Shown in pieces: positions 18,601 through 25,935 of a DNA stretch of 35,585 bases (position 1 is its first letter; each line of letters opens with the position of its first letter). The stretch comes from RGIG5579 sp045602025 (GTDB taxonomy: Bacteria > Bacillota > Clostridia > Oscillospirales > SIG627): positions 1-35,585 of the forward strand of contig JAZSAT010000032.1 in the NCBI GenBank assembly GCA_045602025.1, given 5' to 3'. The notes under the pieces are model-generated. The model saw only the letters and a program-made list of their open reading frames with translations. It did no database searches and was not told the origin of the DNA. Both the position numbers and the translations under genes were made by a program.

Positions 18601-19155
18601 ACAGGAAATTTTTTCAAAAAGCAGAAACAGGGCATCGTAAAGCCCCGCAAGACTGCGGGAGGTGGTAAATATGCGGCAGAGCTTCAGGCAAAGAGGGTCC
18701 TTTACGCTGTCTTCTAAAAATTCCTCCACCGCTTCCTCCACGGCCTTTTTCTGCAGGGGCAGAATGCGCCCCTCATCTGCGATACGCAGATTTTCCCCGA
18801 GACCCAGGGCCTTTTTGTTCCCGCGGATCAGGGCGTAGCAGAAGGAGTGTATGGTGGAGATCTGCGCGTGGGCAAGGCCCATCAGCTGTCGGGAAAGGGC
18901 GGTATCCTCAGGGTTTTTTGCCACCAGATCCGACAGAGCGCGGTAGAGCTTGTCTTCTAAGTTTTTCGCCGCCGCCTTGGTGAAGGTCACCACTGCAAGG
19001 CGGGAGGAAGAGGGACCGTTTTTCTCGGAAAGAAGGCTGACGATCCTTTGGGTGAGAACGCTGGTCTTACCGCTGCCTGCGGCAGCACTGACCATAAGAG
19101 AGGTGCCTCTTGCGGCAATTGCGTTTTGCTGATCCTTTGTCCATTGCATTGCCAT
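15601..19155 (-). CDS. addA: ATP-dependent helicase/nuclease subunit A
   Basis: Subunit of AddAB, which resects double-strand breaks for recombination. 1184 residues, the normal AddA length. Visible are the Walker A motif near residues 24-31 (AAAGSGKT), the UvrD-type motif II near 409 (VFVDEYQDSN), GDPKQSIYRFRGA, the late helicase motif near 772 (LTIHKSKGLEFP), VALTRA, and the RecB-type nuclease motif near 1112 (VIDAFF...LLDFKTDR). The start at 19155 follows GGAGGAATAGAT and lies 2 nt after the addB stop, so the two genes are coupled. Nothing links it functionally to the ceramidase-like genes on either side. Confidence 0.96.
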   Translation of the reverse strand: MAMQWTKDQQNAIAARGTSLMVSAAAGSGKTSVLTQRIVSLLSEKNGPSSSRLAVVTFTKAAAKNLEDKLYRALSDLVAKNPEDTALSRQLMGLAHAQISTIHSFCYALIRGNKKALGLGENLRIADEGRILPLQKKAVEEAVEEFLEDSVKDPLCLKLCRIFTTSRSLAGLYDALFLLFEKISCLPGGIDSLKEICDRLEKEILLLREGSISLSETNLGKGVSEEALSLLIYAKETFAALKGALENTQVLSEKYLPFLEEREALAAKGIDLCKKGNFFEAAKLLEEGFSTSMPRITKCPPEEKEIKDGVSEIHNRLKKSLLAFCRSHMKESLPALLKESEESITLTRKFLLLAENALEKFSAEKEKRGFLDYGDLENLTLKLVAEKKNGIWQKSALGEKITEEFDAVFVDEYQDSNAIQDLIFRCITKKDNLFIVGDPKQSIYRFRGAEPEIFSSYKNTLPRYPSDSDEMQAIFLSHNFRSSENILSFVNRIFRVVMENTAPDSLYKEEDELRAGKESEKPSPRVEIVLMEKKKEEEKEVFSEAAQLLHEENTEAKYIASRIRGMLTSYKPRDIAVICRTHRQIAMVRDSLELLGIPCSTAKSSAIQEEREYLFVHSLLLALDNPDRDVPLLGALLSPVFRFSSDELLAVRNLKKEGSFYSALTLGKEDPSFALCEKCREVYDCLKALREKSKHLTLTALIFHLYSEFSISYLFGKENFHIKDFFLKCAENAESVGEYSLSDFAAYLDRAAETGGEEEEEGDGVHLLTIHKSKGLEFPVVFASFLAQKFDRRDESSKLILSPEKGVVFHIPSENGRIRRNSFMRKGAALSLHRAMLEEEKRVLYVALTRAVEKLILTANPRSYASLKRDLILVSEKVLSSPLLKELLAHADSPLHFVLLALRDSPAVRRILEEGGSLSEGEMIISIDSPAECSPWRGERSTEKKEKFDSERVLSDLLFRYESGGLDTLPEKLSVSEILKAGREEEAELSPRRLLDFDRARLTSSAAQIGTATHKVMQFADFENMEKDGEKEFSRLKEKGFLSEEEFALAEKEKILAFFGSELYGKIKQSPLLVREKRFNVLFDGKELLEKDGEVLVQGVIDAFFENPDGTLTLLDFKTDRVKKEGGEEILISRHGDQLRLYSKAVEKLTEKKVSSLLIWSFSLGKALSVPPWKKNNRTKILLP

Positions 19156-19157
19156 AT

Positions 19158-22100
19158 CTATTCCTCCTCTCCGAACAGTTCACTTTGGGAAATGCGGGTC
19201 CGATAGGGTCGCACATCCTCTTTTTTTCGTTTACAAACAGGGAAAAATTCGCACCAGCGGCAAGGATCCACCTGACCCGAACGGCTGACCAGAGGGGAGG
19301 CGGCGATCCTTCCTTCTTTTAATTTTTCCGCCAGAGCGGCAAAATCCTTTTCTACCTTTTTCTTCAGTCTTCCCAGGTTCTCCAGGGAAATGAGATTGGA
19401 TGCCCCTGTGACCTTTTCCTTGTTCCAGGCGACGGGAATAAATTCACCCATACCCTCCGGATCCTGGGCGGAAAGAAGCTCTTTGTCATCCACCACAAGG
19501 CCCTCTCTTGAAAGGGCAAGGAAGGGGTCGGCATTGACCTTTTCTTCTTCCTCGGGGGTGTCGCACACAAAGGAGGAGGAAAGGCCGTTTAAGTACAGAA
19601 CGCCTGCAGGCTTCGGCATAATATTTTCACCGCCGAAGGAGAAGCCTTCGTTCCACAGGGCGAACAGATACAGAAGCATCTGAAGGGACAGACCGTTGCC
19701 TACATCCGTCAGGGAGAAATCGTGTCCTCCCGTTTTATAGTCCACCACGCGGACAAATTTTTCCCCGGCCTTGTTTTCGTAAAGGTCTACACGGTCAATG
19801 GAGCCGAAAAGACGAAGGTCCGTGCCGTCGGACAGGGGGATTTTATAGGTGCTGTTCAGATCTCCCAGGCTCTTTTCAAAGAAAATAGGGGAGAATTCGG
19901 AAAGGGAAAACTCCTTCTGCAGATGCTTTAAAATAAGAAGGGTGCTCTCTTCCAGCCTGTTCAGAAGGTACAAAACAGAGCTTGGAACCGCTTCCTTTGT
20001 GATCTCAAGCACCGCTTCCTTTACAGCCAGGCGGTTTTCTTCTTTCAGCTCATCTTCTGTCAGGCGGCCGATGTGCTTTCCCTTTTGCTGAAGGGAAAGA
20101 AGGACCTTTTCCAGCACGCTGTGGACAAAGCTGCCCGCAATATTTGCACCGATCTTTGCCTTTTCTCTTTCCTTTGCACCCAGAAGGTATCGGGCAAAAT
20201 AGGAGAAGGGGCAAAGGGTATATTTTTCAAGGCGGGAATAGACCATATTCACATCCTTACCCTGATAGGGCTTTTGGGTGTAAAGGGTATCCCGCATTTC
20301 TTCAAAGCTGAGACCCTCGGTAAAGGACAGAAGCTTTTCCTTCCACAGGGGATTTTTCATAAAAAAGTTTCTTACCTTGGCGGGGTCTGTAAAGGCCTCA
20401 TCGCCCATTTGCAAAAGAAGGCTAAAGGCGTCCTTTTCTGTCAGGGGTGACAGTGCTTCACGGGAGAAGGCTTGTACCTTCAAAGAGGGAAACAGGGTAA
20501 GCATTCGCTTGCCGATGACGGAAAGAGAGGCGGCGCCGGTCTCGCTTTCTTCATTGCAATAGGACATAATAAGACCCTTTTCTCCCGCAAGGGCGGCAAG
20601 GTAAAAATAGAAGTATTCATCGGCGATGCCGTCCTCTCCTCCGGGAAGAGAAAAGCCCTTTTCCCTCAAGAAATCCTTCTCGCGGTCGGGGAAAAGGCCG
20701 CCTTTGGGGGGAGGTGCAGGGAAGGTACCTGCCGAAAGGCCGGTAATAAAGACATATTTTGTGTTTTTGGTACGGGAGAAATTCACTCTGCCGATCTGTA
20801 CCCGATCCTGTGCAGGGGGAATTTTTCCGGGAAGGGTGGCGGAAAGGGCAAGGTCAAGAAGAGACAGGAACCGCTCCCCGTCGCACACCTCTTCTCCCAA
20901 GGTTCTGCCGAAGGCGGAGAGGGCCTCCAAAAGGCTGTTCCACACTGCGCAGAATTCAGCGGCTTCTTCAAAATCGCCCCTTTCCTTTGCCTTTTTTACC
21001 TGTTCCAAAAGAAGGCTTTCCGCGCCGATGCGGGAAAGGTAAGCTACGATGCCGCAGATCTTATCCGAAACATTCCCGTCCGCAAGAACGAGGGCAAGAT
21101 CCCGTATGGGAGAAAAGACCTTTTCCCGCACGGAATTTACAAGGGCAAGCTCTTTTCTGTCCTCGTTTGATTCATGATAGGGCTCCTGGAAGGAAACATA
21201 TCCCTCCGGGTGCATGGTAAAGGGCTTTGTGCCCAAAAGCCTTTTGGGAGAAAGGCTCCAGGTGGCGATGTATCGCTCCAAGCAAAAACGCTCTTCATCC
21301 GCCAAGGGGAAGGCTCCGTTTTTCACAAAATATCCGGCATCGCTGTCTGTGCCGTAGCCCAGAGCAAAGCGACATGCCAGAAGGACGGTCCTGGCAAGAG
21401 GCGAGCGGGAAAGGGGAGCTTTTTCCTCTAAGAAGTAGGGAATATTGTTCTCCTTTAAGGTGAGGGACAGAACCTCTTCCCCCCCGCCGTCTCGGGATAA
21501 AACGGCGATCTCGCGGTAGTGGGCACCCTTTTGAACCAGCTGCAGAATGCGCTTTGCCACAAAGGTACTTTCTTCTCCCTTGTTTTTGCATTCCCAAAGC
21601 TCAATGTTTTCTGCTTTTTCTTCAAAGGGGATGTTCTGATGGAAGAAGGAATTTGCCAGGTGGTGGAGAGGGGTATTTCCCTCGGCAGGGTCGAAGGTAA
21701 CATCCTCCACGCTTGCACCGCACGCCTTTGCCCGCCGAAGAAGGTCTCTTGCGGCAAGAAGGGGCTTTGAAAAAAGAAGCGTTTCTTTTTTTCTTGCGGT
21801 AAAGCTGACGAAAACATCCCTCGCCTGCTTTAAGATCTCCTCCAGGATCAGCCGCTGCGGATGGGTAAAATCCCAAAAGCCATCCACAAAAACCACGCTG
21901 TCGCGGAAAAAGGGATATTCCTTCAGGATCCGTGCAAGCCGTTCTCCCTCCTCTGTGGGATCGGCGAAATTTTCTTTCATTTTTTCGGAAAAGGCGGCAA
22001 GAAGCACTGCCACATCGGAGAATTTTTCCTTCATTTCCTCCGAGGGCAGATCTTTTTGAGAAAGGTCTGCCAATTCATGTGCCCAAAGGCCTGCAAGACG

Positions 22101-22475
22101 CATGCTTTCAAGCTCTGTTTCCAAAGCGGCAACGGAGTCTGCATCTTCTCTTAAGGAAAGGGAGGAAAAATGGGGTTTTGTGCGGTGGATGCACTCTGCC
22201 AGAAGCATTTTTCTTTCCGCGCTTGTGGGTGCTTTCCCCGAAAGGGAGCCGTATTCCCTCAAAACCACATCGGGCAGGCGGGAAAAGTTTGTTACCTCAA
22301 TGCTCTCCGATGCTGTGTTTCCGCAAAGCTCCACCACCGCCCGCTCGTAGTTTGCGGTGGCCTGCTCGGGCACAAGAACAAAGACCCTTTTCTTTTGAGA
22401 AAAAGCCTGGTATATTTTCTTTTCGATATAGTCCTCCCCTTCTGAAAAAGGAGGTAAAAAGACGCGGTAGAGCAT
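19158..22475 (-). CDS. addB: ATP-dependent helicase/deoxyribonuclease subunit B
   Basis: Partner of AddA, about 1105 residues. The four Fe-S cysteines of AddB can be read: one near residue 754 (YTLCPFSYFARY) and C-x2-C-x5-C near 1071-1080 (CRWCEFFPVC). The nuclease motif VVDYKTGG lies near 913. The N-terminus MLYRVFLPPFSEGEDY lacks the GxxGSGK Walker A motif usual in AddB, so ATP binding by this subunit is probably lost; the helicase activity normally resides in AddA. The start is set at ATG 22475, because AAAGGA precedes it and the promoter at 22507-22535 lies within the longer open frame that begins at 22583. Confidence 0.94.
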   Translation of the reverse strand: MLYRVFLPPFSEGEDYIEKKIYQAFSQKKRVFVLVPEQATANYERAVVELCGNTASESIEVTNFSRLPDVVLREYGSLSGKAPTSAERKMLLAECIHRTKPHFSSLSLREDADSVAALETELESMRLAGLWAHELADLSQKDLPSEEMKEKFSDVAVLLAAFSEKMKENFADPTEEGERLARILKEYPFFRDSVVFVDGFWDFTHPQRLILEEILKQARDVFVSFTARKKETLLFSKPLLAARDLLRRAKACGASVEDVTFDPAEGNTPLHHLANSFFHQNIPFEEKAENIELWECKNKGEESTFVAKRILQLVQKGAHYREIAVLSRDGGGEEVLSLTLKENNIPYFLEEKAPLSRSPLARTVLLACRFALGYGTDSDAGYFVKNGAFPLADEERFCLERYIATWSLSPKRLLGTKPFTMHPEGYVSFQEPYHESNEDRKELALVNSVREKVFSPIRDLALVLADGNVSDKICGIVAYLSRIGAESLLLEQVKKAKERGDFEEAAEFCAVWNSLLEALSAFGRTLGEEVCDGERFLSLLDLALSATLPGKIPPAQDRVQIGRVNFSRTKNTKYVFITGLSAGTFPAPPPKGGLFPDREKDFLREKGFSLPGGEDGIADEYFYFYLAALAGEKGLIMSYCNEESETGAASLSVIGKRMLTLFPSLKVQAFSREALSPLTEKDAFSLLLQMGDEAFTDPAKVRNFFMKNPLWKEKLLSFTEGLSFEEMRDTLYTQKPYQGKDVNMVYSRLEKYTLCPFSYFARYLLGAKEREKAKIGANIAGSFVHSVLEKVLLSLQQKGKHIGRLTEDELKEENRLAVKEAVLEITKEAVPSSVLYLLNRLEESTLLILKHLQKEFSLSEFSPIFFEKSLGDLNSTYKIPLSDGTDLRLFGSIDRVDLYENKAGEKFVRVVDYKTGGHDFSLTDVGNGLSLQMLLYLFALWNEGFSFGGENIMPKPAGVLYLNGLSSSFVCDTPEEEEKVNADPFLALSREGLVVDDKELLSAQDPEGMGEFIPVAWNKEKVTGASNLISLENLGRLKKKVEKDFAALAEKLKEGRIAASPLVSRSGQVDPCRWCEFFPVCKRKKEDVRPYRTRISQSELFGEEE

Positions 22476-22506
22476 AGTCCGATTCCTTTCCATTCTATTC
22501 TCTTTT

Positions 22507-22535
22507 ATTTTACCATAAAAAAGCCTTGTTTGCAA
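22507..22535 (-). promoter_or_regulatory. promoter of addBA
   Basis: On the minus strand TTGCAA (22530-22535), a 17-bp spacer and TAAAAT (22507-22512) lie about 30 bp before the addB start. A TATAAT at 22549-22554 is also present but has no good -35 box. Confidence 0.6.
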
Positions 22536-22586
22536 TTCTCTTTTTGCCATTATAACCGGTTTTCTGTCCCAAAAGCGGGACAATGG

Positions 22587-22614
22587 AAAAAAGCGCCCGA
22601 AAGGGTGCTTTTTT
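22587..22614. terminator. terminator-like hairpin upstream of addB
   Basis: The stem AAGCGCCC/GGGTGCTT (one G-T pair, GAAA loop, 22591-22610) is flanked by A and T runs, so it could terminate in either direction. No gene ends close by on either strand. It may be a relic or shield addB from transcription coming from the right. Confidence 0.5.
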
Positions 22615-22620
22615 AATGGT

Positions 22621-22699
22621 GTTCACCTGCGGTGAAACGATGTGGGCCTGTGCCCAATGATGTTGCCTTTTAGGCAAATGATGTTTGCCTATGGCAAAA
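22621..22699 (+). repeat. string of four short hairpins with GATGT linkers
   Basis: In order: TTCACC-TGC-GGTGAA, GGGC-CTGT-GCCC, TTGCC-TTTTA-GGCAA and TTTGCC-TAT-GGCAAA. The last three are each preceded by GATGT and followed by A-rich bases, a unit of about 20 bp. The stems differ in sequence but stay paired, which means selection or repeated copying of a hairpin unit. No gene is present here. Confidence 0.7.
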
Positions 22700-22707
22700 T
22701 TAAGGTA

Positions 22708-22730
22708 GGCATTCGCAGGAAGCGAATGCC
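22708..22730. repeat. hairpin element GGCATTCGC...GCGAATGCC, copy 1
   Basis: A perfect 9-bp stem with a 5-nt loop, followed by ATTTTTT. The same arms with another loop occur at 27005-27027. It is a dispersed intergenic hairpin that could also work as a terminator on the plus strand. Confidence 0.7.
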
Positions 22731-22783
22731 ATTTTTTATATGAGGGGACGGCCCCTACGGCAGATCAAGAATTTTGCAAAAAC

Positions 22784-22988
22784 TTATGACGATTGATAGA
22801 TGAGTTTGGAGTCATATTCCTTTGTTGTCTTTTATTAGCCGAAAGTTTTCTTTGCTTTGTCCCTTTTTCGAGAAAAAGGGACCCAAAAAGCTTATGACGA
22901 TTGGTAGATGAGTTTGGAGTTATATTCCTTTGTTGTCTTTTATTGGCCGAAAGTTTTCTTTGCTTACTTTCTTTTTCAAAAGAAAGTA
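22784..22988 (-). repeat. tandem pair of 108-bp repeats, reverse orientation
   Basis: Units start with TTATGACGATTG at 22784 and at 22892. Each contains TAGATGAGTTTGGAGT and GCCGAAAGTTTTCTTTGCTT. The first ends in the palindrome GTCCCTTTTT-CGAG-AAAAAGGGAC (22859-22882); the second ends in a different palindrome, CTTACTTTCTTTTTCAAAAG and its complement. They are reverse relatives of the 107-bp units at 2306-2590. The second palindrome abuts the metG -35 box. Confidence 0.85.
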
Positions 22989-22995
22989 AGAGGGG

Positions 22996-23024
22996 TTGAA
23001 AAAGGGGAAAAATTGGTATATAAT
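22996..23024 (+). promoter_or_regulatory. promoter of metG-tatD
   Basis: TTGAAA (22996-23001), a 17-bp spacer and a perfect TATAAT (23019-23024). The -35 starts a few bases after the last repeat palindrome, so the repeat array ends exactly at the promoter. Confidence 0.75.
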
Positions 23025-23082
23025 AATTTTTGATTATACAAAAGGTGCCCATTCGCTCCTTTTGAGAAAGTTGAGGACTCTT

Positions 23083-25056
23083 ATGGAAAGAGAAAAGTAT
23101 TATATTACCACAGCCATCGCTTACACCTCCCGTAAGCCCCACATCGGCAATGTGTATGATCCGGTTCTTGCGGATGCCATTGCGAGATTCAAGCGTATGA
23201 TGGGTTACGATGTATTTTACCTGACCGGCTCCGACGAGCACGGCCAGAAGATCGAGGAGCTTGCCAAGGCCGAGGGTGTGGACTGCAAAACCTATGTGGA
23301 TAAAATTGCCGCTCAGATCAAGGAGGTCTGGGACTGCATGAATATTTCCTACGACCGCTTTATCCGTACCACAGATGCGGATCACGAGGCGGCTGTGGAA
23401 AAGATCTTCCAGCGACTTTTGGAAAAGGGTGATATCTACAAGGGTGAATATGAAGGCAAGTACTGCGTGCCTTGCGAATCCTTCTTTACTTCCTCCCAGT
23501 TAAAGGAGGGCGGTCTTTGTCCCGATTGCGGCAGACCTTGTGTAGATGCCAAGGAGGAGGCGTACTTTTTGCGCCTTTCAAAGTATGCGGACAGGCTGGT
23601 TCAGTACTACGAAGAAAACCCCGACTTTTTCGCGCCTCTTGCAAGAAAGGCGGAAATGGTCAATAACTTTATCAAGCCCGGTCTTGCGGATCTTTGTGTT
23701 TCCCGTTCCACCTTCTCCTGGGGCGTGAAGGTAAAAGAAGATCCGAGACATGTGATCTATGTTTGGATCGACGCCCTTTCCAACTACATTACGGGTGTAG
23801 GGTACGACCCCGACGGCAGTAAAGAGAGCTTTGAAAAATTCTGGCCTGCGGATCTGCATGTGATCGGAAAGGATATCGTTCGTTTCCACACCATTTACTG
23901 GCCGATTCTTTTGATGGCACTGGATCTTCCCCTGCCCAAGAGAGTTCTCGGCCATCCCTGGGTGCTTGTGGGCGAGGATAAGATGAGTAAATCCAAGGGC
24001 AATGTTCTGTATGCTGACGAGCTTGCAGAGATCTTCGGTGTGGACGCGGTAAGATATTATCTTCTGTCCGAAATTCCCTTTGCTCAGGACGGCTCTATTA
24101 CCTATGAAGCTATGATTGCAAAGTTCAATGCGGACCTTGCCAATACTCTGGGAAATCTGGTCAGCCGCAGTATTGCCATGGCAGTAAAATACTTTGACGG
24201 CAAGGTAAAGCGTCCCGCAAAGTATGAAAATGAGATCGATCTGGACCTGATCTCTTGTGAAAAGAAGACCTTCGAAACACTAAAGAGCGGGATTGACAGC
24301 CTCCATGTGGGAGACAGCATCAATGCCGTAATGGATTTTGCAAAACGGTGCAACAAGTATATTGACGAGACCATGCCCTGGGCTCTTGCCAAGGACGAAA
24401 ATCAGAAGGCGAGACTGGAGGAGGTCCTTTATAACCTTTTGGAGGCGATCGCCCGTATCGGCAATATGCTCCTTCCCTTCCTTCCCGAAACAGGCGAGAA
24501 GATCCTTTCCATTGTAAAGGGCGAGGGATTGGATGACTTTTCTTATGTTTCCTCCGATTTCGGTGCCACCGATGCCTTTGCCGTATCTTCTTGCGAGCCT
24601 CTCTTTGCCCGTATTGATGCCGACGCCCTCTTAAAGGAATTGGAAGCAAAAGAAAAGGCCAAGAAGAAGGCGGAAAAGGAAGCCGCAAAGGAAAAGGCAA
24701 GACAGGCAGCCAAGGAAGAGGCCGGCCCCAAGGAGCCCTGCACCTTTGACGATTTCTGCAAGGTAGAGCTTGTTTGCGCAGAGGTTCTGGAATGTGAAAA
24801 TGTACCGAAAAGCGAAAAGCTTCTGAAATTTAAACTGAATATCGGCGATGAGGAAAGACAGGTTCTTTCGGGTATTGCCAAATTCCACAAGCCCGAGGAG
24901 CTTGTGGGCAAAAAGCTGATCCTTGTGAAGAACCTTCTGCCCAGAAAAATGATGGGTCTGGAATCCCACGGTATGCTCCTTTCCACCGAGAGCGAGGGCA
25001 AGGTGCAGATCATCGAGCTTGACCCTGCCACCCCTGCGGGCGCAAGCATCGGATAA
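23083..25056 (+). CDS. metG: methionyl-tRNA synthetase
   Basis: Charges tRNA-Met with methionine. 657 residues, the long form. The HIGH-type motif is PHIG (19-22) and the KMSKS motif is at 300-304. A knuckle with Cys128, Cys131, Cys146 and Cys149 (CVPC...CPDC) is the usual zinc site. A Lys/Ala/Glu-rich linker at about 520-550 leads to a C-terminal tRNA-binding (Trbp111/EMAP-like) domain from about 555 to the end. The start at 23083 has GAGGA 5 nt before it; a longer frame would begin inside the -35 box and is rejected. tatD follows one base after the stop. Confidence 0.97.
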   Translation: MEREKYYITTAIAYTSRKPHIGNVYDPVLADAIARFKRMMGYDVFYLTGSDEHGQKIEELAKAEGVDCKTYVDKIAAQIKEVWDCMNISYDRFIRTTDADHEAAVEKIFQRLLEKGDIYKGEYEGKYCVPCESFFTSSQLKEGGLCPDCGRPCVDAKEEAYFLRLSKYADRLVQYYEENPDFFAPLARKAEMVNNFIKPGLADLCVSRSTFSWGVKVKEDPRHVIYVWIDALSNYITGVGYDPDGSKESFEKFWPADLHVIGKDIVRFHTIYWPILLMALDLPLPKRVLGHPWVLVGEDKMSKSKGNVLYADELAEIFGVDAVRYYLLSEIPFAQDGSITYEAMIAKFNADLANTLGNLVSRSIAMAVKYFDGKVKRPAKYENEIDLDLISCEKKTFETLKSGIDSLHVGDSINAVMDFAKRCNKYIDETMPWALAKDENQKARLEEVLYNLLEAIARIGNMLLPFLPETGEKILSIVKGEGLDDFSYVSSDFGATDAFAVSSCEPLFARIDADALLKELEAKEKAKKKAEKEAAKEKARQAAKEEAGPKEPCTFDDFCKVELVCAEVLECENVPKSEKLLKFKLNIGDEERQVLSGIAKFHKPEELVGKKLILVKNLLPRKMMGLESHGMLLSTESEGKVQIIELDPATPAGASIG

Positions 25057-25057
25057 A

Positions 25058-25846
25058 ATGGGACTGTTTGATTCACACGCCCACTACGACGACCCCCGAT
25101 TTGCCGGGGATCTGGATGAGGTGGTAGCGCACCTGAAGGAAAAAAGCGAGATCTGCCCCTGTGGGGTGGAGTATGTGATGAATATCGGTTGCGATGTTCC
25201 CACCAGCCGCCTGTGTCTTGACCTGGCGGAAAAGTACGATCTTTTCTATGCGGCTGTGGGTATCCACCCGCAGGACGCCCATACCTTTGATGAAAATTCC
25301 ATCAGAGAATTAAAAGAAATGCTTTGTCACCCCAAGGCGGTTGCCATTGGGGAGATCGGTCTTGATTACAAGTATGAAAATGCACCCAGAGAGGTGCAAA
25401 AGGATGTTTTTCGCCGTCTGATGGAGCTCTCTCGCGAGACAGGCTACCCGGTTTGTATCCACGACAGAGATGCCCACGGAGATGTGTTTGATATCATTCG
25501 CTCCTTTCCCGATGTCAAGGGCGTGATGCACTCCTTCTCCTCCTCCCCTGAAATGGCGCGTCAGTATGTGAAAATGGGCTGGTATATTTCCTTCTCCGGC
25601 ACGGTCACCTTCAAAAACGCCGCCATCGTTCCCGAAGCGGCAAAGGCGGTTCCTCTTGACAGGCTTCTTGTGGAAACGGACGCTCCCTACCTTGCCCCTG
25701 TGCCCTACAGAGGAAAGCGGAATAAGTCCTCCTATGCCTACGCCACCGCGGCCCGTCTTGCTGAGATCCACGGCGTTTCTACGGAACAAATGATACAAAT
25801 TACCCGGGAAAATGCCCTGCGCTTTTTCCAAATGTTACAAAAATAA
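25058..25846 (+). CDS. tatD: TatD-family metal-dependent DNase
   Basis: A 262-residue cytoplasmic TIM-barrel hydrolase. Members are metal-dependent DNases, and the family also contains D-aminoacyl-tRNA deacylase-like activities, so the role is not fixed. The metal ligands are visible: His7 and His9 (DSHAH), Glu99 (IGEIGLDY), His135 (CIHDRD), His158 (MHSFS) and Asp208 (VETDAPYL). The ATG lies one base after the metG stop, which indicates an operon with translational coupling. The metG-tatD order is common in Firmicutes. Confidence 0.94.
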   Translation: MGLFDSHAHYDDPRFAGDLDEVVAHLKEKSEICPCGVEYVMNIGCDVPTSRLCLDLAEKYDLFYAAVGIHPQDAHTFDENSIRELKEMLCHPKAVAIGEIGLDYKYENAPREVQKDVFRRLMELSRETGYPVCIHDRDAHGDVFDIIRSFPDVKGVMHSFSSSPEMARQYVKMGWYISFSGTVTFKNAAIVPEAAKAVPLDRLLVETDAPYLAPVPYRGKRNKSSYAYATAARLAEIHGVSTEQMIQITRENALRFFQMLQK

Positions 25847-25864
25847 AAATTTTGCATAATTCTC

Positions 25865-25893
25865 TTGTAATCTGTGGAAAAATATACTATACT
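25865..25893 (+). promoter_or_regulatory. promoter of gapA
   Basis: TTGTAA (25865-25870), a 17-bp spacer and TATACT (25888-25893). An AAAGGAG ribosome binding site at 25921 follows before the ATG at 25936. Confidence 0.65.
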
Positions 25894-25935
25894 AATGTTT
25901 GGTAAAAAATTTTAAAACATAAAGGAGATACCAAA

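Noticed and set aside
22476..22583. Longer addB start at 22583
   Set aside because: The extension covers the TTGCAA/TAAAAT promoter, and its residues look unlike any AddB start.
22996..23082. Longer metG start at TTG 22996
   Set aside because: That codon is part of the -35 box of the metG promoter. ATG 23083 has a ribosome binding site and matches the conserved N-terminus.
22592..23082. T-box or S-box leader in front of metG
   Set aside because: The promoter lies only about 60 bp before the start, leaving no room for a riboswitch, and the upstream hairpins are repeat elements.
22765..23385. Minus-strand frame of 206 codons with a repeated KQRKLSANKRQQRN segment
   Set aside because: It reads through the 108-bp tandem repeats and the antisense of metG. 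The repeated peptide only reflects the DNA repeat.
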